Positions 1 through 8,612 of a stretch of DNA of 64,000 bases are shown here, in pieces. The translations under genes were made by a program, and so were the position numbers. The notes under the pieces were generated by a model. That model was not told where the DNA came from, searched no databases, and saw only the letters and a list, made by a program, of their open reading frames with translations. Positions within the stretch are counted from its first letter, which is position 1, and every line of letters begins with the position of its first letter. Source of the DNA: Micromonospora sp. WMMA1363 (GTDB lineage: Bacteria; Actinomycetota; Actinomycetes; Mycobacteriales; Micromonosporaceae); contig NZ_JAUALB010000001.1 in the NCBI RefSeq assembly GCF_030345795.1, forward strand, positions 5,944,001 to 6,008,000, read 5' to 3'.

Positions 1-19
1 ACGAGGAGGGCCGACAGCC

Positions 20-337
20 ATGAGCAACTACGCACGCTGGCGCGACATCCGCACCACCCACGTCGAGCGCGCCGGCGGCGAACAGGCCGTCGAAGAAGGC
101 AAGCAGGAACTCCTCGCCACCGTGGTCGGACACCGCCTCGCCGAGGTACGCCGCGCCCGCGGCCTCACCCAACAGCAGGTCGCCGACCGCATGGGCGTCA
201 CCAAAGGCCGCGTCTCCCAGATCGAACAAGGCAAAATCTCCGGCCAAGACATCGTCGCCCGCTACGCCGCCGCCCTCGGCGGACGCCTCCACCAAGCCAT
301 CTACTTCGACGACGGCGACATCGCCGCCATCGCATAG
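20..337 (+). CDS. HigA-like XRE-family antitoxin, array copy 1
   Basis: This is a 105-residue DNA-binding antitoxin with a Cro/C1-type helix-turn-helix at about residues 37-75, containing the segments GLTQQQVADRMG and VSQIEQGK. By family knowledge it neutralises the upstream RelE-like toxin and represses the operon. In this copy the toxin gene lies outside the window; only the bases before the antitoxin ATG remain, including the GGAGGG ribosome site. The 5' splice boundary of the group II intron follows 63 bases after its stop codon. The protein is identical to the copies at 6553 and 13087. Confidence 0.9.
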   Translation: MSNYARWRDIRTTHVERAGGEQAVEEGKQELLATVVGHRLAEVRRARGLTQQQVADRMGVTKGRVSQIEQGKISGQDIVARYAAALGGRLHQAIYFDDGDIAAIA

Positions 338-400
338 CCCCCACTCCACGAGCCTGCCGGGCCAAGATCCGACTGGCTCAAAACTGCTCTACAGGATCAA

Positions 401-2061
401 GTGCGCCACGAGGCGCTGTCTTACCGGATAGGGGTGAAAGACCATCTATCTTCCGGCCATCGTAGTGGCTGGTTGAAGCTGGCGGCAGCCTGACCCGCGG
501 GATGGTGGGGAGGGTGGGAGCAGCCGCGACGAACCCGGGACGGTCCAGCACTACCGGATGGATTGGGTTCGGGGAGCAAGACGGGAAGGCATACGAGAGG
601 AACCGGTGTCCGAGGCCTCTTCATGTGTAGGCCAGCTCCAACCCGGTGGATTTGGGCTGGTAGGCGGTGCGTATCTGATCATCGCGAGTGGGTGGTCGGG
701 GAACTCCTGGGAGGTTCTTGATTGCTGGCCTGGGAGGTCACGGTGAAGGTCTACGGCGTAGCCGTGACGATGCCGCAGGGGTACAGCCGGGTGCCTAACC
801 CGTCGACCGGAAGGCAGTGAACGTGGGAACCGGTCACGTCGCGGTCCCTGAATGCCCGTCCGGCCGGGGCGGAGTATCGGGGATAGACGCGTCGCCCGTC
901 GAAGGGCGTGGTCGGGGCGGAGCCGCCGTAGTACTCCGAGTTGGGGAAAGCCCAGCGCATGGGGAAGGGCGGCAGTGTGTCAGACAGGGAGAACGCTGCA
1001 ATGTCCGAAGACACGTCGGTGAATACCGGCGTCAGCTGGCCGGACGAGATGCTCGCCCGGGGCTGGTACGGAAGATGCAGGTCAAACTGCACCGTTGGGC
1101 GGGAGACGATCGCTCCCGCCGGTTTACCGATCTGTTCAACCTGGTCTACGACCCGGCGTTCCTCACCGTTGCCTGGCAGCGGGTGAGCACGAACGCCGGA
1201 GCGCGGACCGCCGGGGTCGATCGGGCCACCGTGTCCTACATCGTCCACCGGATCGGGGTGAGCGCGTTCCTCGACCAGGTCCGGGACCTGCTCAAGTCCG
1301 GACAGTTCCGGCCAACGCCGGTGCGGCAGGTGGAGATTCCGAAGGCATCCGGCAAGGTCCGGAGGCTGGGTATCCCCACCGTCACCGACCGCGTGGTCCA
1401 GGCCGCGCTGAAGCTTGTTCTTGAACCGATCTTCGAGGCGGACTTCCTGCCCTGCTCATACGGCTTCCGGCCGATGCGACGGGCGCATGATGCCATCGCG
1501 GAGATCCACGCGTTCACCTCCCGCCCCCGCGACTACGAGTGGATCGTGGAAGCCGACATCGCCGCGTGTTTCGACGAGATCGATCACGTGGCGCTGATGG
1601 ATCGGGTGCGGGCACGCGTCAAGGACAGGAAGACCCTCGCGCTGGTCAAAGCGTTCCTCAAGGCCGGGATCATGACCGGCACCGGCGAACGCCACGACTC
1701 GTGGCGGGGCACCCCGCAAGGCGGGATCTTGTCACCACTGCTGGCCAACATCGCCCTGTCCACGCTGGATGAACACTTCAACCGGCAGTGGAAATCCTTC
1801 GGCGACGGCAACCAGCGGCACCGGCGGCGGGCACGCGGGCTGGCCACCTGGCGGCTCGTGCGCTACGCCGACGACTTCGTCGTGCTCGTCAAAGGCCAAC
1901 AACATCACGCCCAGGCGCTGCTCGATGAGATCGCCCAGGTCATCGCCCCACTCGGGCTACGCCTGGCCGAAGACAAGACCCGCGTGGTGCACATCGACCA
2001 GGGCTTCGACTTCCTCGGGCACACGATCGTGCGCGACTCTGCTGCCCAATTCGGTTCAGGC
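401..2061 (+). mobile_element. Group II intron, 5' part only, array copy 1
   Basis: The intron starts with GTGCGCC, the consensus 5' end of bacterial group II introns, directly after TCTACAGGATCAA. About 600 bases of non-coding sequence, matching domains I-III in place and length, precede the reverse transcriptase frame. The element is cut at 2061 by the IS256-family insertion, so the 3' part of the reverse transcriptase and ribozyme domains V and VI are absent. It cannot splice by itself. An unrelated complete intron at 31325-33745 shares the first ten bases. Confidence 0.85.
1001..2061 (+). pseudogene. Group II intron reverse transcriptase, frameshifted and truncated
   Basis: The ATG at 1001 follows GGGAG and opens the frame MSEDTSVN. 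A run of four Gs near 1063, five in the other copies, shifts the frame after about 21 codons. The rest of the protein is readable only in a different frame, joined by chance to an open frame from 817. Visible RT motifs are GTPQGGILSPLLANI and the catalytic YADD. The sequence ends at FLGHTIVRDSAAQFGSG where IS256 begins, so thumb, DNA-binding and endonuclease domains are missing. The missing G is either a real mutation or a homopolymer error. Confidence 0.85.
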
Positions 2062-2078
2062 GGGACTGTACAAATAAC

Positions 2079-3705
2079 GGCCCTGTCTCACTTTCGGTGG
2101 TGACGGTGGGTGCTGTTATCCGAGGAGGATGCGGTGGCGGAGCAGGGTGAAGCCTGCTCGTCCGTGCATTTGACGTGCGATTCGTTTGGTCTTGGTGTTG
2201 ACGCCTTCGGTGGGGCCGTTGCTGTAGGGGAGCGTGAGCGCGGCGTTCACGGCGTCGCGGTCGCGTTCCAGGCCTCGGGTGAAGGCGTGCAGATGAGGTA
2301 GATCGACCGTGCGAACCTGCAGGATCCAGTGCGAGAGCCGGTCGGTGTTTGCGGGTTGAGGCGTCAGGAGCTCGGCGAAGCGTCCGACAGCGGCGGCGAG
2401 TTGGGTCATCTCTGGGCAGGCTGCGGTGAGCCGTGCCAGTAGATCTCGGCGCTCGGGTTTGAGGTTGTCGGGTCTGGTGAGGATCATCCGGGCGAGGCGG
2501 CGTGGGGAGATGTGGCTGCGGTCGGCGTCCGCGCGGCCTTGGTTGATGTACTTGTGCAGGAGGTTGAGGCAGCCGGTGAAGCCGAGGGTCTTGATCTCGT
2601 CGAAGAGGTGCTTGACGCCGACGCTGGGGTCCTCGGCTCGACGTTTGCGTAGGTGTTCGCGGTAGGGGTCGACGAGGCTGGCACGGTATTTGGGGACGCG
2701 GAGCATCCGCTCGGGCCGGTCGGCTCGCGCGTAGCGCTTGACGGTGTTCAGGGCCAACTGCAGACGGCGGGCGCACTCCAGCAGGCCCACGCCTTGGTCG
2801 AGCAGGTCATGGACCTGGTGCCAGCGTTGCTGGGTCGTCCGCGCGCGGGGGCCGTCGTAGATGGGTGCGTCCAGGACGGGGGCCCAGCAGGTACTGTGCG
2901 CCTTCACCTCGCTGAGGGCGGCTTCACAGAGGTTGTGCCACAGGTGCCACCGGTCTGCGACCTGCACCGCGTCGGGCAGGGCGCGGCGAATGGCCTCGGC
3001 GTAGGTCGCCGAGCCGTCGCGGCATACGACCTCGACGCCGGGATGTGCGCGTAACCACGCTTCGAGGGTGTCGGCGGTGCGGTCGGGTAGCACGTCGATC
3101 CGCTCATGGGTCTCGGCGTCGATCACCACGGTGGCGTAGCGGTGCCGCCGGCGTAGAGCGAAATCGTCAACGCCGATCACCCGAGGCGTCCGCTCATTGG
3201 GCAGCGGGATGCACAGCAGGGCGCGTAGGGCCGTGTGACGGGACAGGCCCATGGCGAGTATCGCCAGCAGACGCGACCCTGCCCGGCCCGCTAACTCCTT
3301 GACGACGGCTTTGACCTGCCTGTTCAAACGGGCTGTGCGGCGCTGGTATCGCTCCAGCACCCCGGGAACCTGTTCACGGAAGGTGTGGCGGCAGCCGCGC
3401 GTGGGGCACACCAGACGCCGCACCCGCACACGGACCACCACCCGGCGCCCGTCGACCGGAACGTCGGCGACCGTCCGCCAGTGATAGCCGTGCACCCGTC
3501 CGGACGAGGCCCCGCACCTCGGGCAGACCGCAGTGTCACGCGGCGTCCGGGCCCGCACCACGATCCGCTCACCCTCGTCGGTCACGTCCTCGATGACCAG
3601 CGGGGACAGCCCCGAGAACACCGTCTGTACAAGTCTGTTGACATCCTCCACATAGGAACAACGACACCCGCCACCCTCCGTCACCACCGAAAGTGAGACA
3701 GGGCC
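2079..3705 (-). mobile_element. ISL3-family insertion sequence nested in IS256, copy 1
   Basis: This element is 1627 bp with perfect terminal inverted repeats of at least 24 bp, starting GGCCCTGTCTCACTTTCGG at each end. It is flanked by an exact 8-bp duplication CAAATAAC at 2071-2078 and 3706-3713, the duplication length typical of the ISL3 family. The target is the space between the IS256 left terminus and its transposase start. The same insertion at the same base is present in all three array copies, so it predates the amplification. Confidence 0.95.
2116..3651 (-). CDS. ISL3-family transposase, copy 1
   Basis: This is a DDE transposase of about 511 residues. An N-terminal zinc-ribbon with CPRCG and CPTRGCRH motifs is followed by a DDE core; VIGVDDFALRR, VVCRDG and DRWHLWHNL are visible. 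The C-terminal part holds SNGPTEGVNTKTKRIAR, which carries the acidic residue and the conserved closing helix. The open frame continues past the element into IS256, so I placed the start at an in-frame GTG inside the inverted repeats (3651); another GTG at 3684 would add 11 residues. It reads opposite to the IS256 transposase. Confidence 0.88.
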   Translation of the reverse strand: MEDVNRLVQTVFSGLSPLVIEDVTDEGERIVVRARTPRDTAVCPRCGASSGRVHGYHWRTVADVPVDGRRVVVRVRVRRLVCPTRGCRHTFREQVPGVLERYQRRTARLNRQVKAVVKELAGRAGSRLLAILAMGLSRHTALRALLCIPLPNERTPRVIGVDDFALRRRHRYATVVIDAETHERIDVLPDRTADTLEAWLRAHPGVEVVCRDGSATYAEAIRRALPDAVQVADRWHLWHNLCEAALSEVKAHSTCWAPVLDAPIYDGPRARTTQQRWHQVHDLLDQGVGLLECARRLQLALNTVKRYARADRPERMLRVPKYRASLVDPYREHLRKRRAEDPSVGVKHLFDEIKTLGFTGCLNLLHKYINQGRADADRSHISPRRLARMILTRPDNLKPERRDLLARLTAACPEMTQLAAAVGRFAELLTPQPANTDRLSHWILQVRTVDLPHLHAFTRGLERDRDAVNAALTLPYSNGPTEGVNTKTKRIARQMHGRAGFTLLRHRILLG

Positions 3706-3745
3706 CAAATAACGGCTGATCGACCGATCAAGGGAGAGACGCCAG

Positions 3746-5026
3746 ATGACGACCGAGACCACCGTGGGACAGCCGGCCGTGGAGCCGGTGGGTGCGGTCA
3801 CGGATGAGCAGTTGATCGCGATGCTGGTCGATCGGGCTCGTGGTGACGGGTTGAAGCTGACCGGCGAGGGTGGGCTGCTGCAGCAGCTGACGAAGCGGGT
3901 CCTCGAGTCGGCGTTGGATGGGGAGATCACCGACCACGTCGGCTACGACAAGCACGACCCGGCGGGTCGGGGTAGCGGGAACACCCGTAACGGCAGCCGG
4001 ACCAAGACGGTGCTCACCGACGTCGGGCCGGTCGAGGTGCGGGTCCCACGCGACGCCGCCGGGACGTTCGAGCCGCAGATCGTGCGTAAGCGGCAGCGGC
4101 GTCTGACCGGCGTCGACGACATGGTCCTGTCGCTGTCGGCCAAGGGCCTGACCCACGGCGAGATCGCCGCGCACCTGGCTGAGGTCTACGGCGCTGAGGT
4201 GTCGAAGCAGACCATCTCCACGATCACCGACAAGGTCATGGACGGCATGGCCGAGTGGCAGAACCGGCCCCTGGACCGGGTCTACCCGGTCGTGTTCATC
4301 GACGCCATCAACGTCAAGATCAGGGACGGTCAGGTCGCGAACCGGCCGATCTACCTCGCGATGGCGGTCACCGTCGACGGCCACCGCGACATCCTCGGTA
4401 TCTGGGCCGGTGACGGCGGCGAGGGCGCCAAGTACTGGCTGCACGTGCTCACCGAGTTGAAGAACCGCGGCGTGGCCGACGTGCTGATGCTGGTCTGTGA
4501 CGGGCTCAAGGGACTGCCGGAGACGGTGGAGACGGTGTGGCCGCGCACGATCGTGCAGACGTGTGTGGTGCACCTGCTGCGCAACTCGTTCCGCTACGCC
4601 GCCCGGCAGGACTGGGACAAGATCGCCAAAGCGCTGCGGCCGGTCTACACCGCGGCGACCGAGGACGCCGCCACCGAGCGGTTCCTCGAGTTCGCCGAGG
4701 CGTGGGGCCGTAAGTATCCGGCGATCGTGAAGCTGTGGGAGAACGCGTGGGCGGAGTTCGTGCCGTTCCTCGCCTTCGACGTGGAGATCCGCAAGGTCAT
4801 CTGCTCCACGAACGCGATCGAGTCCGTCAACGCCCGTATCCGCAGGGCCGTGCGAGCTCGTGGCCACTTCCCGAACGAGCAGGCCGCACTCAAGTGCGTC
4901 TACATGGCCTTGATGAGCCTCGACCCGACCGGAGCCGGCCGCCGACGCTGGACCATACGCTGGAAAGCACCACTGAACGCCTTCCAGATCGCCTTCGAAG
5001 GCCGGCTCACCCCGGCCAACAACTGA
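3746..5026 (+). CDS. IS256-family (mutator-type) transposase, copy 1
   Basis: This is a 426-residue transposase, near the usual 400-420 of the family. The ATG follows AAGGGAGAG. Family motifs are visible: FIDAINVKIRDG with the first Asp, LMLVCDGLKGLPE with the second, CVVHLLRNS, and STNAIESVNARIRR with the catalytic Glu. It moves its own element by a DDE mechanism. The normal upstream terminus is displaced by the 1.6-kb ISL3 insertion, leaving only about 40 bp of its own leader after the duplicated target. Confidence 0.95.
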   Translation: MTTETTVGQPAVEPVGAVTDEQLIAMLVDRARGDGLKLTGEGGLLQQLTKRVLESALDGEITDHVGYDKHDPAGRGSGNTRNGSRTKTVLTDVGPVEVRVPRDAAGTFEPQIVRKRQRRLTGVDDMVLSLSAKGLTHGEIAAHLAEVYGAEVSKQTISTITDKVMDGMAEWQNRPLDRVYPVVFIDAINVKIRDGQVANRPIYLAMAVTVDGHRDILGIWAGDGGEGAKYWLHVLTELKNRGVADVLMLVCDGLKGLPETVETVWPRTIVQTCVVHLLRNSFRYAARQDWDKIAKALRPVYTAATEDAATERFLEFAEAWGRKYPAIVKLWENAWAEFVPFLAFDVEIRKVICSTNAIESVNARIRRAVRARGHFPNEQAALKCVYMALMSLDPTGAGRRRWTIRWKAPLNAFQIAFEGRLTPANN

Positions 5027-5122
5027 CCACCTCAACAACCAAGATCAGCCGTTAACTTGACACTCCCTAGTGGCTACGTCGCACCATAATCAGACGGCTT
5101 TCGCCTTGCACGGTCCTCGGTA

Positions 5123-5605
5123 TTAGGCGAAACGATCACACGACACGAGCCGACTCAAGAAGTCTTCAAAGGATGCAGCTAGACGCCTGACTACTCGGTC
5201 TTCGTCGATGTACGCAACGGTGGGGTCACCCTCATCACCGGACGCCGAATAGTCGAGCATGACTGCATCATGGCCGGCCGACGGCATGTCACAAATAACA
5301 ACTCCAATCTCTGGATAACCCCACTCTGCAATCATATCGGCGCTACCCAGGCCAGACGTGGAATCAATTCCCCACTCGCCACCTATTCCACGAATCGCGC
5401 TAATCTGAATGCGATCAGGAGCCCAGGACGTACTGAAGTCGGTCGGATAGCAACGGCGCCGAGGGACCCCCCCGTTGCGCTGAAGCAGCAGCTCAACGTA
5501 GCTGCGCGGCAAGCGTACGCCCAAGCTTTCCTCTGCCTGACGCACCCTGCCAGCATCCAGCTGCGGGCCGGTGTAGTAATCATTATCTTCGAATATCTCG
5601 ATCAT
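5123..5605 (-). CDS. SMI1/KNL1-family immunity protein, array copy
   Basis: This is a 160-residue protein of the SMI1/KNL1 (SUKH) fold, the commonest immunity family next to polymorphic toxins. The diagnostic pattern is AEESLGVRLPRSYVELLLQ followed by NGG at residues 25-46, and later a run of acidic strands with YIDEDRVVRRLAASFEDFLSRL at the end. It starts 9 bases after the stop codon of the toxin tip on the same strand, with GGGCGGAG as ribosome site, so it is the cognate immunity gene by position. Base composition is clearly more A/T-rich than the chromosome. Confidence 0.88.
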   Translation of the reverse strand: MIEIFEDNDYYTGPQLDAGRVRQAEESLGVRLPRSYVELLLQRNGGVPRRRCYPTDFSTSWAPDRIQISAIRGIGGEWGIDSTSGLGSADMIAEWGYPEIGVVICDMPSAGHDAVMLDYSASGDEGDPTVAYIDEDRVVRRLAASFEDFLSRLVSCDRFA

Positions 5606-5614
5606 AACTCCGCC

Positions 5615-5953
5615 CTAACGCGCAGAGAATCCTCCGGTGTGCCCTGTCTTTGCATGGACGCCTCTCTCGATTAGCTGCATGAGCCCCGCATCTTGGTGAT
5701 GATGCCACGTGTACCCATCGGGAGTACGATCCAGCCCAGCCGCTCGGTTGGCGCGGGCGAAGTCTGTAGACCGGTTACCGGACAGCCCAATCCGGACGTC
5801 AGGCACATCAGGATGACGCCAGGCCGAGAAGTCAGGATATCCATTCCGATCGAACGGAACACCAGTCTTCGGATGGCTCCCACCAGCTAGATGCCCATTT
5901 CTTGGACAACCGTTGGTGTTGTGCACGAGGACCGGGGTGTCGCCGGCGAGCAC
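5615..5953 (-). pseudogene. Orphan polymorphic-toxin tip, WHH-type nuclease
   Basis: This is the C-terminal toxin domain of an Rhs-type protein without its body. The first residues, HTYYVLAGDTPVLVHNT, are the end of a HINT domain. The following ~95 residues carry the WHH nuclease signature: FDRNGYPDFSAW, GNRSTDFARAN, then GYTWHHHQDAGLMQLI and HTGGFS. The in-frame region begins only about 4 codons before HTYY, after a TGA. A GTG at 5953 could start a short protein of 112 residues, but I see no ribosome site. The paired immunity gene follows at once. Expression as a free toxin is not shown. Confidence 0.85.
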
Positions 5954-6153
5954 ATAGTACGTGTGGGATTTTCACCCCGTCACGCAGTGTGACTTACGTT
6001 TTCACAGCGTTTCACCCGGCCTTTCGTGGGCGGCGCCCCGTCAGTGCATCGAAGCTTATCGGTGTTGACGGCGACGGTGACGGCAACCCGAAGAGACTCC
6101 CACAGGCGACCCAGGACCATCAGGCCCGCCCAGGTCGATGCATCGCCCTCGTG

Positions 6154-6184
6154 TTGCCACCCCCGGTATAGCATCCGCTATACT
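6154..6184 (+). promoter_or_regulatory. Promoter and operator of the toxin-antitoxin pair
   Basis: A perfect inverted repeat GTATAGC-ATCC-GCTATAC occupies 6166-6183. Its right arm contains TATACT (6179-6184), a good -10 element, with TTGCCA 19 bases upstream as a possible -35. The toxin ATG is only 6 bases after the -10, which suggests a leaderless transcript. Binding of the antitoxin to the repeat would cover the -10; that regulatory role is an inference from the family. Confidence 0.65.
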
Positions 6185-6190
6185 CCGGGC

Positions 6191-6556
6191 ATGGCTGCTG
6201 GCGAGTGGGAGATCTACCTCGTCAACGAGGTACAGGAGTGGATCGACAACCTCGATCCACTCACCCACGCCCGCGTCGTGCAAGCCATCGACCTACTCGC
6301 CGACGCCGGCCCAGGGCTCGGCCGGCCGCTGGTCGACACGATCCACAGCTCGGCGATCGCCAACCTCAAAGAGCTGCGCCCCGGCACCGTGCGCATCCTG
6401 TTCGCGTTCGACCCGTGGCGCTCCAGCATCCTGCTCGTCGCCGGAGACAAGACCGGACGCTGGCAGCAGTGGTACACCGAAGCGATCCCCCTGGCCGAGC
6501 AACGTTACGAGATCTACCTGAAGGAACGCGCTAACGAGGAGGGCCGACAGCCATGA
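6191..6556 (+). CDS. HigB/RelE-like toxin (Gp49-like family), array copy 2
   Basis: This is a 121-residue toxin of the phage Gp49-like HigB family, an mRNA interferase fold related to RelE. Recognisable parts are WEIYLVNEVQEWIDNL at the start, LKELRPGTVRILFAFDP in the centre and GRWQQWYTEAIPLAEQRYE near the end. The ATG at 6191 was chosen over the upstream in-frame one at 6026 because it lies just after the operator and matches the family length. Its stop overlaps the antitoxin start (ATGA). The toxin precedes the antitoxin, the higBA order. Confidence 0.88.
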   Translation: MAAGEWEIYLVNEVQEWIDNLDPLTHARVVQAIDLLADAGPGLGRPLVDTIHSSAIANLKELRPGTVRILFAFDPWRSSILLVAGDKTGRWQQWYTEAIPLAEQRYEIYLKERANEEGRQP

Positions 6557-6870
6557 GCAACTACGCACGCTGGCGCGACATCCGCACCACCCACGTCGAG
6601 CGCGCCGGCGGCGAACAGGCCGTCGAAGAAGGCAAGCAGGAACTCCTCGCCACCGTGGTCGGACACCGCCTCGCCGAGGTACGCCGCGCCCGCGGCCTCA
6701 CCCAACAGCAGGTCGCCGACCGCATGGGCGTCACCAAAGGCCGCGTCTCCCAGATCGAACAAGGCAAAATCTCCGGCCAAGACATCGTCGCCCGCTACGC
6801 CGCCGCCCTCGGCGGACGCCTCCACCAAGCCATCTACTTCGACGACGGCGACATCGCCGCCATCGCATAG
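6553..6870 (+). CDS. HigA-like XRE-family antitoxin, array copy 2
   Basis: This antitoxin partners the toxin at 6191-6556, with a 4-base overlap that implies translational coupling. It has 105 residues with a helix-turn-helix in the central half and an acidic tail (YFDDGDIAAIA). It probably binds the GTATAGC inverted repeat before the toxin gene. The protein is identical to the copies at 20 and 13087. Three identical antitoxins but only two visible toxins is an effect of the window edge. Confidence 0.92.
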   Translation: MSNYARWRDIRTTHVERAGGEQAVEEGKQELLATVVGHRLAEVRRARGLTQQQVADRMGVTKGRVSQIEQGKISGQDIVARYAAALGGRLHQAIYFDDGDIAAIA

Positions 6871-6933
6871 CCCCCACTCCACGAGCCTGCCGGGCCAAGA
6901 TCCGACTGGCTCAAAACTGCTCTACAGGATCAA

Positions 6934-8595
6934 GTGCGCCACGAGGCGCTGTCTTACCGGATAGGGGTGAAAGACCATCTATCTTCCGGCCATCGTAGTG
7001 GCTGGTTGAAGCTGGCGGCAGCCTGACCCGCGGGATGGTGGGGAGGGTGGGAGCAGCCGCGACGAACCCGGGACGGTCCAGCACTACCGGATGGATTGGG
7101 TTCGGGGAGCAAGACGGGAAGGCATACGAGAGGAACCGGTGTCCGAGGCCTCTTCATGTGTAGGCCAGCTCCAACCCGGTGGATTTGGGCTGGTAGGCGG
7201 TGCGTATCTGATCATCGCGAGTGGGTGGTCGGGGAACTCCTGGGAGGTTCTTGATTGCTGGCCTGGGAGGTCACGGTGAAGGTCTACGGCGTAGCCGTGA
7301 CGATGCCGCAGGGGTACAGCCGGGTGCCTAACCCGTCGACCGGAAGGCAGTGAACGTGGGAACCGGTCACGTCGCGGTCCCTGAATGCCCGTCCGGCCGG
7401 GGCGGAGTATCGGGGATAGACGCGTCGCCCGTCGAAGGGCGTGGTCGGGGCGGAGCCGCCGTAGTACTCCGAGTTGGGGAAAGCCCAGCGCATGGGGAAG
7501 GGCGGCAGTGTGTCAGACAGGGAGAACGCTGCAATGTCCGAAGACACGTCGGTGAATACCGGCGTCAGCTGGCCGGACGAGATGCTCGCCCGGGGGCTGG
7601 TACGGAAGATGCAGGTCAAACTGCACCGTTGGGCGGGAGACGATCGCTCCCGCCGGTTTACCGATCTGTTCAACCTGGTCTACGACCCGGCGTTCCTCAC
7701 CGTTGCCTGGCAGCGGGTGAGCACGAACGCCGGAGCGCGGACCGCCGGGGTCGATCGGGCCACCGTGTCCTACATCGTCCACCGGATCGGGGTGAGCGCG
7801 TTCCTCGACCAGGTCCGGGACCTGCTCAAGTCCGGACAGTTCCGGCCAACGCCGGTGCGGCAGGTGGAGATTCCGAAGGCATCCGGCAAGGTCCGGAGGC
7901 TGGGTATCCCCACCGTCACCGACCGCGTGGTCCAGGCCGCGCTGAAGCTTGTTCTTGAACCGATCTTCGAGGCGGACTTCCTGCCCTGCTCATACGGCTT
8001 CCGGCCGATGCGACGGGCGCATGATGCCATCGCGGAGATCCACGCGTTCACCTCCCGCCCCCGCGACTACGAGTGGATCGTGGAAGCCGACATCGCCGCG
8101 TGTTTCGACGAGATCGATCACGTGGCGCTGATGGATCGGGTGCGGGCACGCGTCAAGGACAGGAAGACCCTCGCGCTGGTCAAAGCGTTCCTCAAGGCCG
8201 GGATCATGACCGGCACCGGCGAACGCCACGACTCGTGGCGGGGCACCCCGCAAGGCGGGATCTTGTCACCACTGCTGGCCAACATCGCCCTGTCCACGCT
8301 GGATGAACACTTCAACCGGCAGTGGAAATCCTTCGGCGACGGCAACCAGCGGCACCGGCGGCGGGCACGCGGGCTGGCCACCTGGCGGCTCGTGCGCTAC
8401 GCCGACGACTTCGTCGTGCTCGTCAAAGGCCAACAACATCACGCCCAGGCGCTGCTCGATGAGATCGCCCAGGTCATCGCCCCACTCGGGCTACGCCTGG
8501 CCGAAGACAAGACCCGCGTGGTGCACATCGACCAGGGCTTCGACTTCCTCGGGCACACGATCGTGCGCGACTCTGCTGCCCAATTCGGTTCAGGC
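6934..8595 (+). mobile_element. Group II intron, 5' part only, array copy 2
   Basis: It has the same GTGCGCC start as copy 1 and is cut at the same base by IS256. It is one base longer than copy 1 because its G-run near 7597 has five Gs. Domains IV (3' part), V and VI are absent. Confidence 0.85.
7534..8595 (+). pseudogene. Truncated group II intron reverse transcriptase, copy 2
   Basis: The frame is intact from ATG 7534 (GGGAG upstream) for 354 codons to the IS256 junction, then runs 42 bases into the insertion sequences. RT motifs in order are GKVRRLGIPTVTDRVVQ, CSYGFRPMRRAHDAI, VEADIAACFDEIDH, TPQGGILSPLLANI, RYADDFVVLV and KTRVVHIDQGFDFLGH. A complete protein of this type would continue with a thumb (maturase) domain, lost here. 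The palm is complete, but without the thumb the enzyme is probably inactive. Another ATG at 7474 is possible. Confidence 0.85.
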
Positions 8596-8612
8596 GGGAC
8601 TGTACAAATAAC

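Larger units (their letters stand above)
1..5067. repeat. Tandem array unit, right-hand part (cut by window edge)
   Basis: This is the right part of a 6534-bp unit that recurs at 5068-11601 and 11602-18135. It starts 19 bases before the antitoxin start codon, so at least part of another unit lies left of the window. The offset to the next unit is 6533 bp before about position 1063 and 6534 bp after it, because a G-run has four Gs here and five in the other two units. I see no other difference by eye. The right end is the right inverted repeat of the IS256-family element. Confidence 0.97.
2062..5067 (+). mobile_element. IS256-family insertion sequence carrying a nested ISL3 element, copy 1
   Basis: The ends are imperfect inverted repeats of about 25 bp: GGGACTGTACAAATAAC + GGCTGATC on the left (split by the ISL3 insertion) and GGGAGTGTCAAGTTAAC + GGCTGATC read inward from the right. 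The transposase gene is at 3746-5026. The 9-10 bases outside each end do not match, so no target duplication remains. It interrupts the group II intron. Because the left inverted repeat is split by ISL3, this element may no longer transpose efficiently. Confidence 0.9.

Noticed and set aside
817..2103. 428-residue open frame in array unit 1 as a full protein
   Set aside because: Its first ~80 residues are read in the wrong frame of the intron RNA and are joined to the reverse transcriptase only because of the missing G. The equivalent frame in units 2 and 3 ends differently.
3728..5038. 436-residue minus-strand open frame opposite the IS256 transposase (and copies at 10262 and 16796)
   Set aside because: It is a high-GC shadow of the transposase, with His/Val/Asp/Leu-rich composition and no family features.
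5980..6174. 64-residue minus-strand open frame upstream of the toxin gene
   Set aside because: It overlaps the toxin operator and has no ribosome site or recognisable family.
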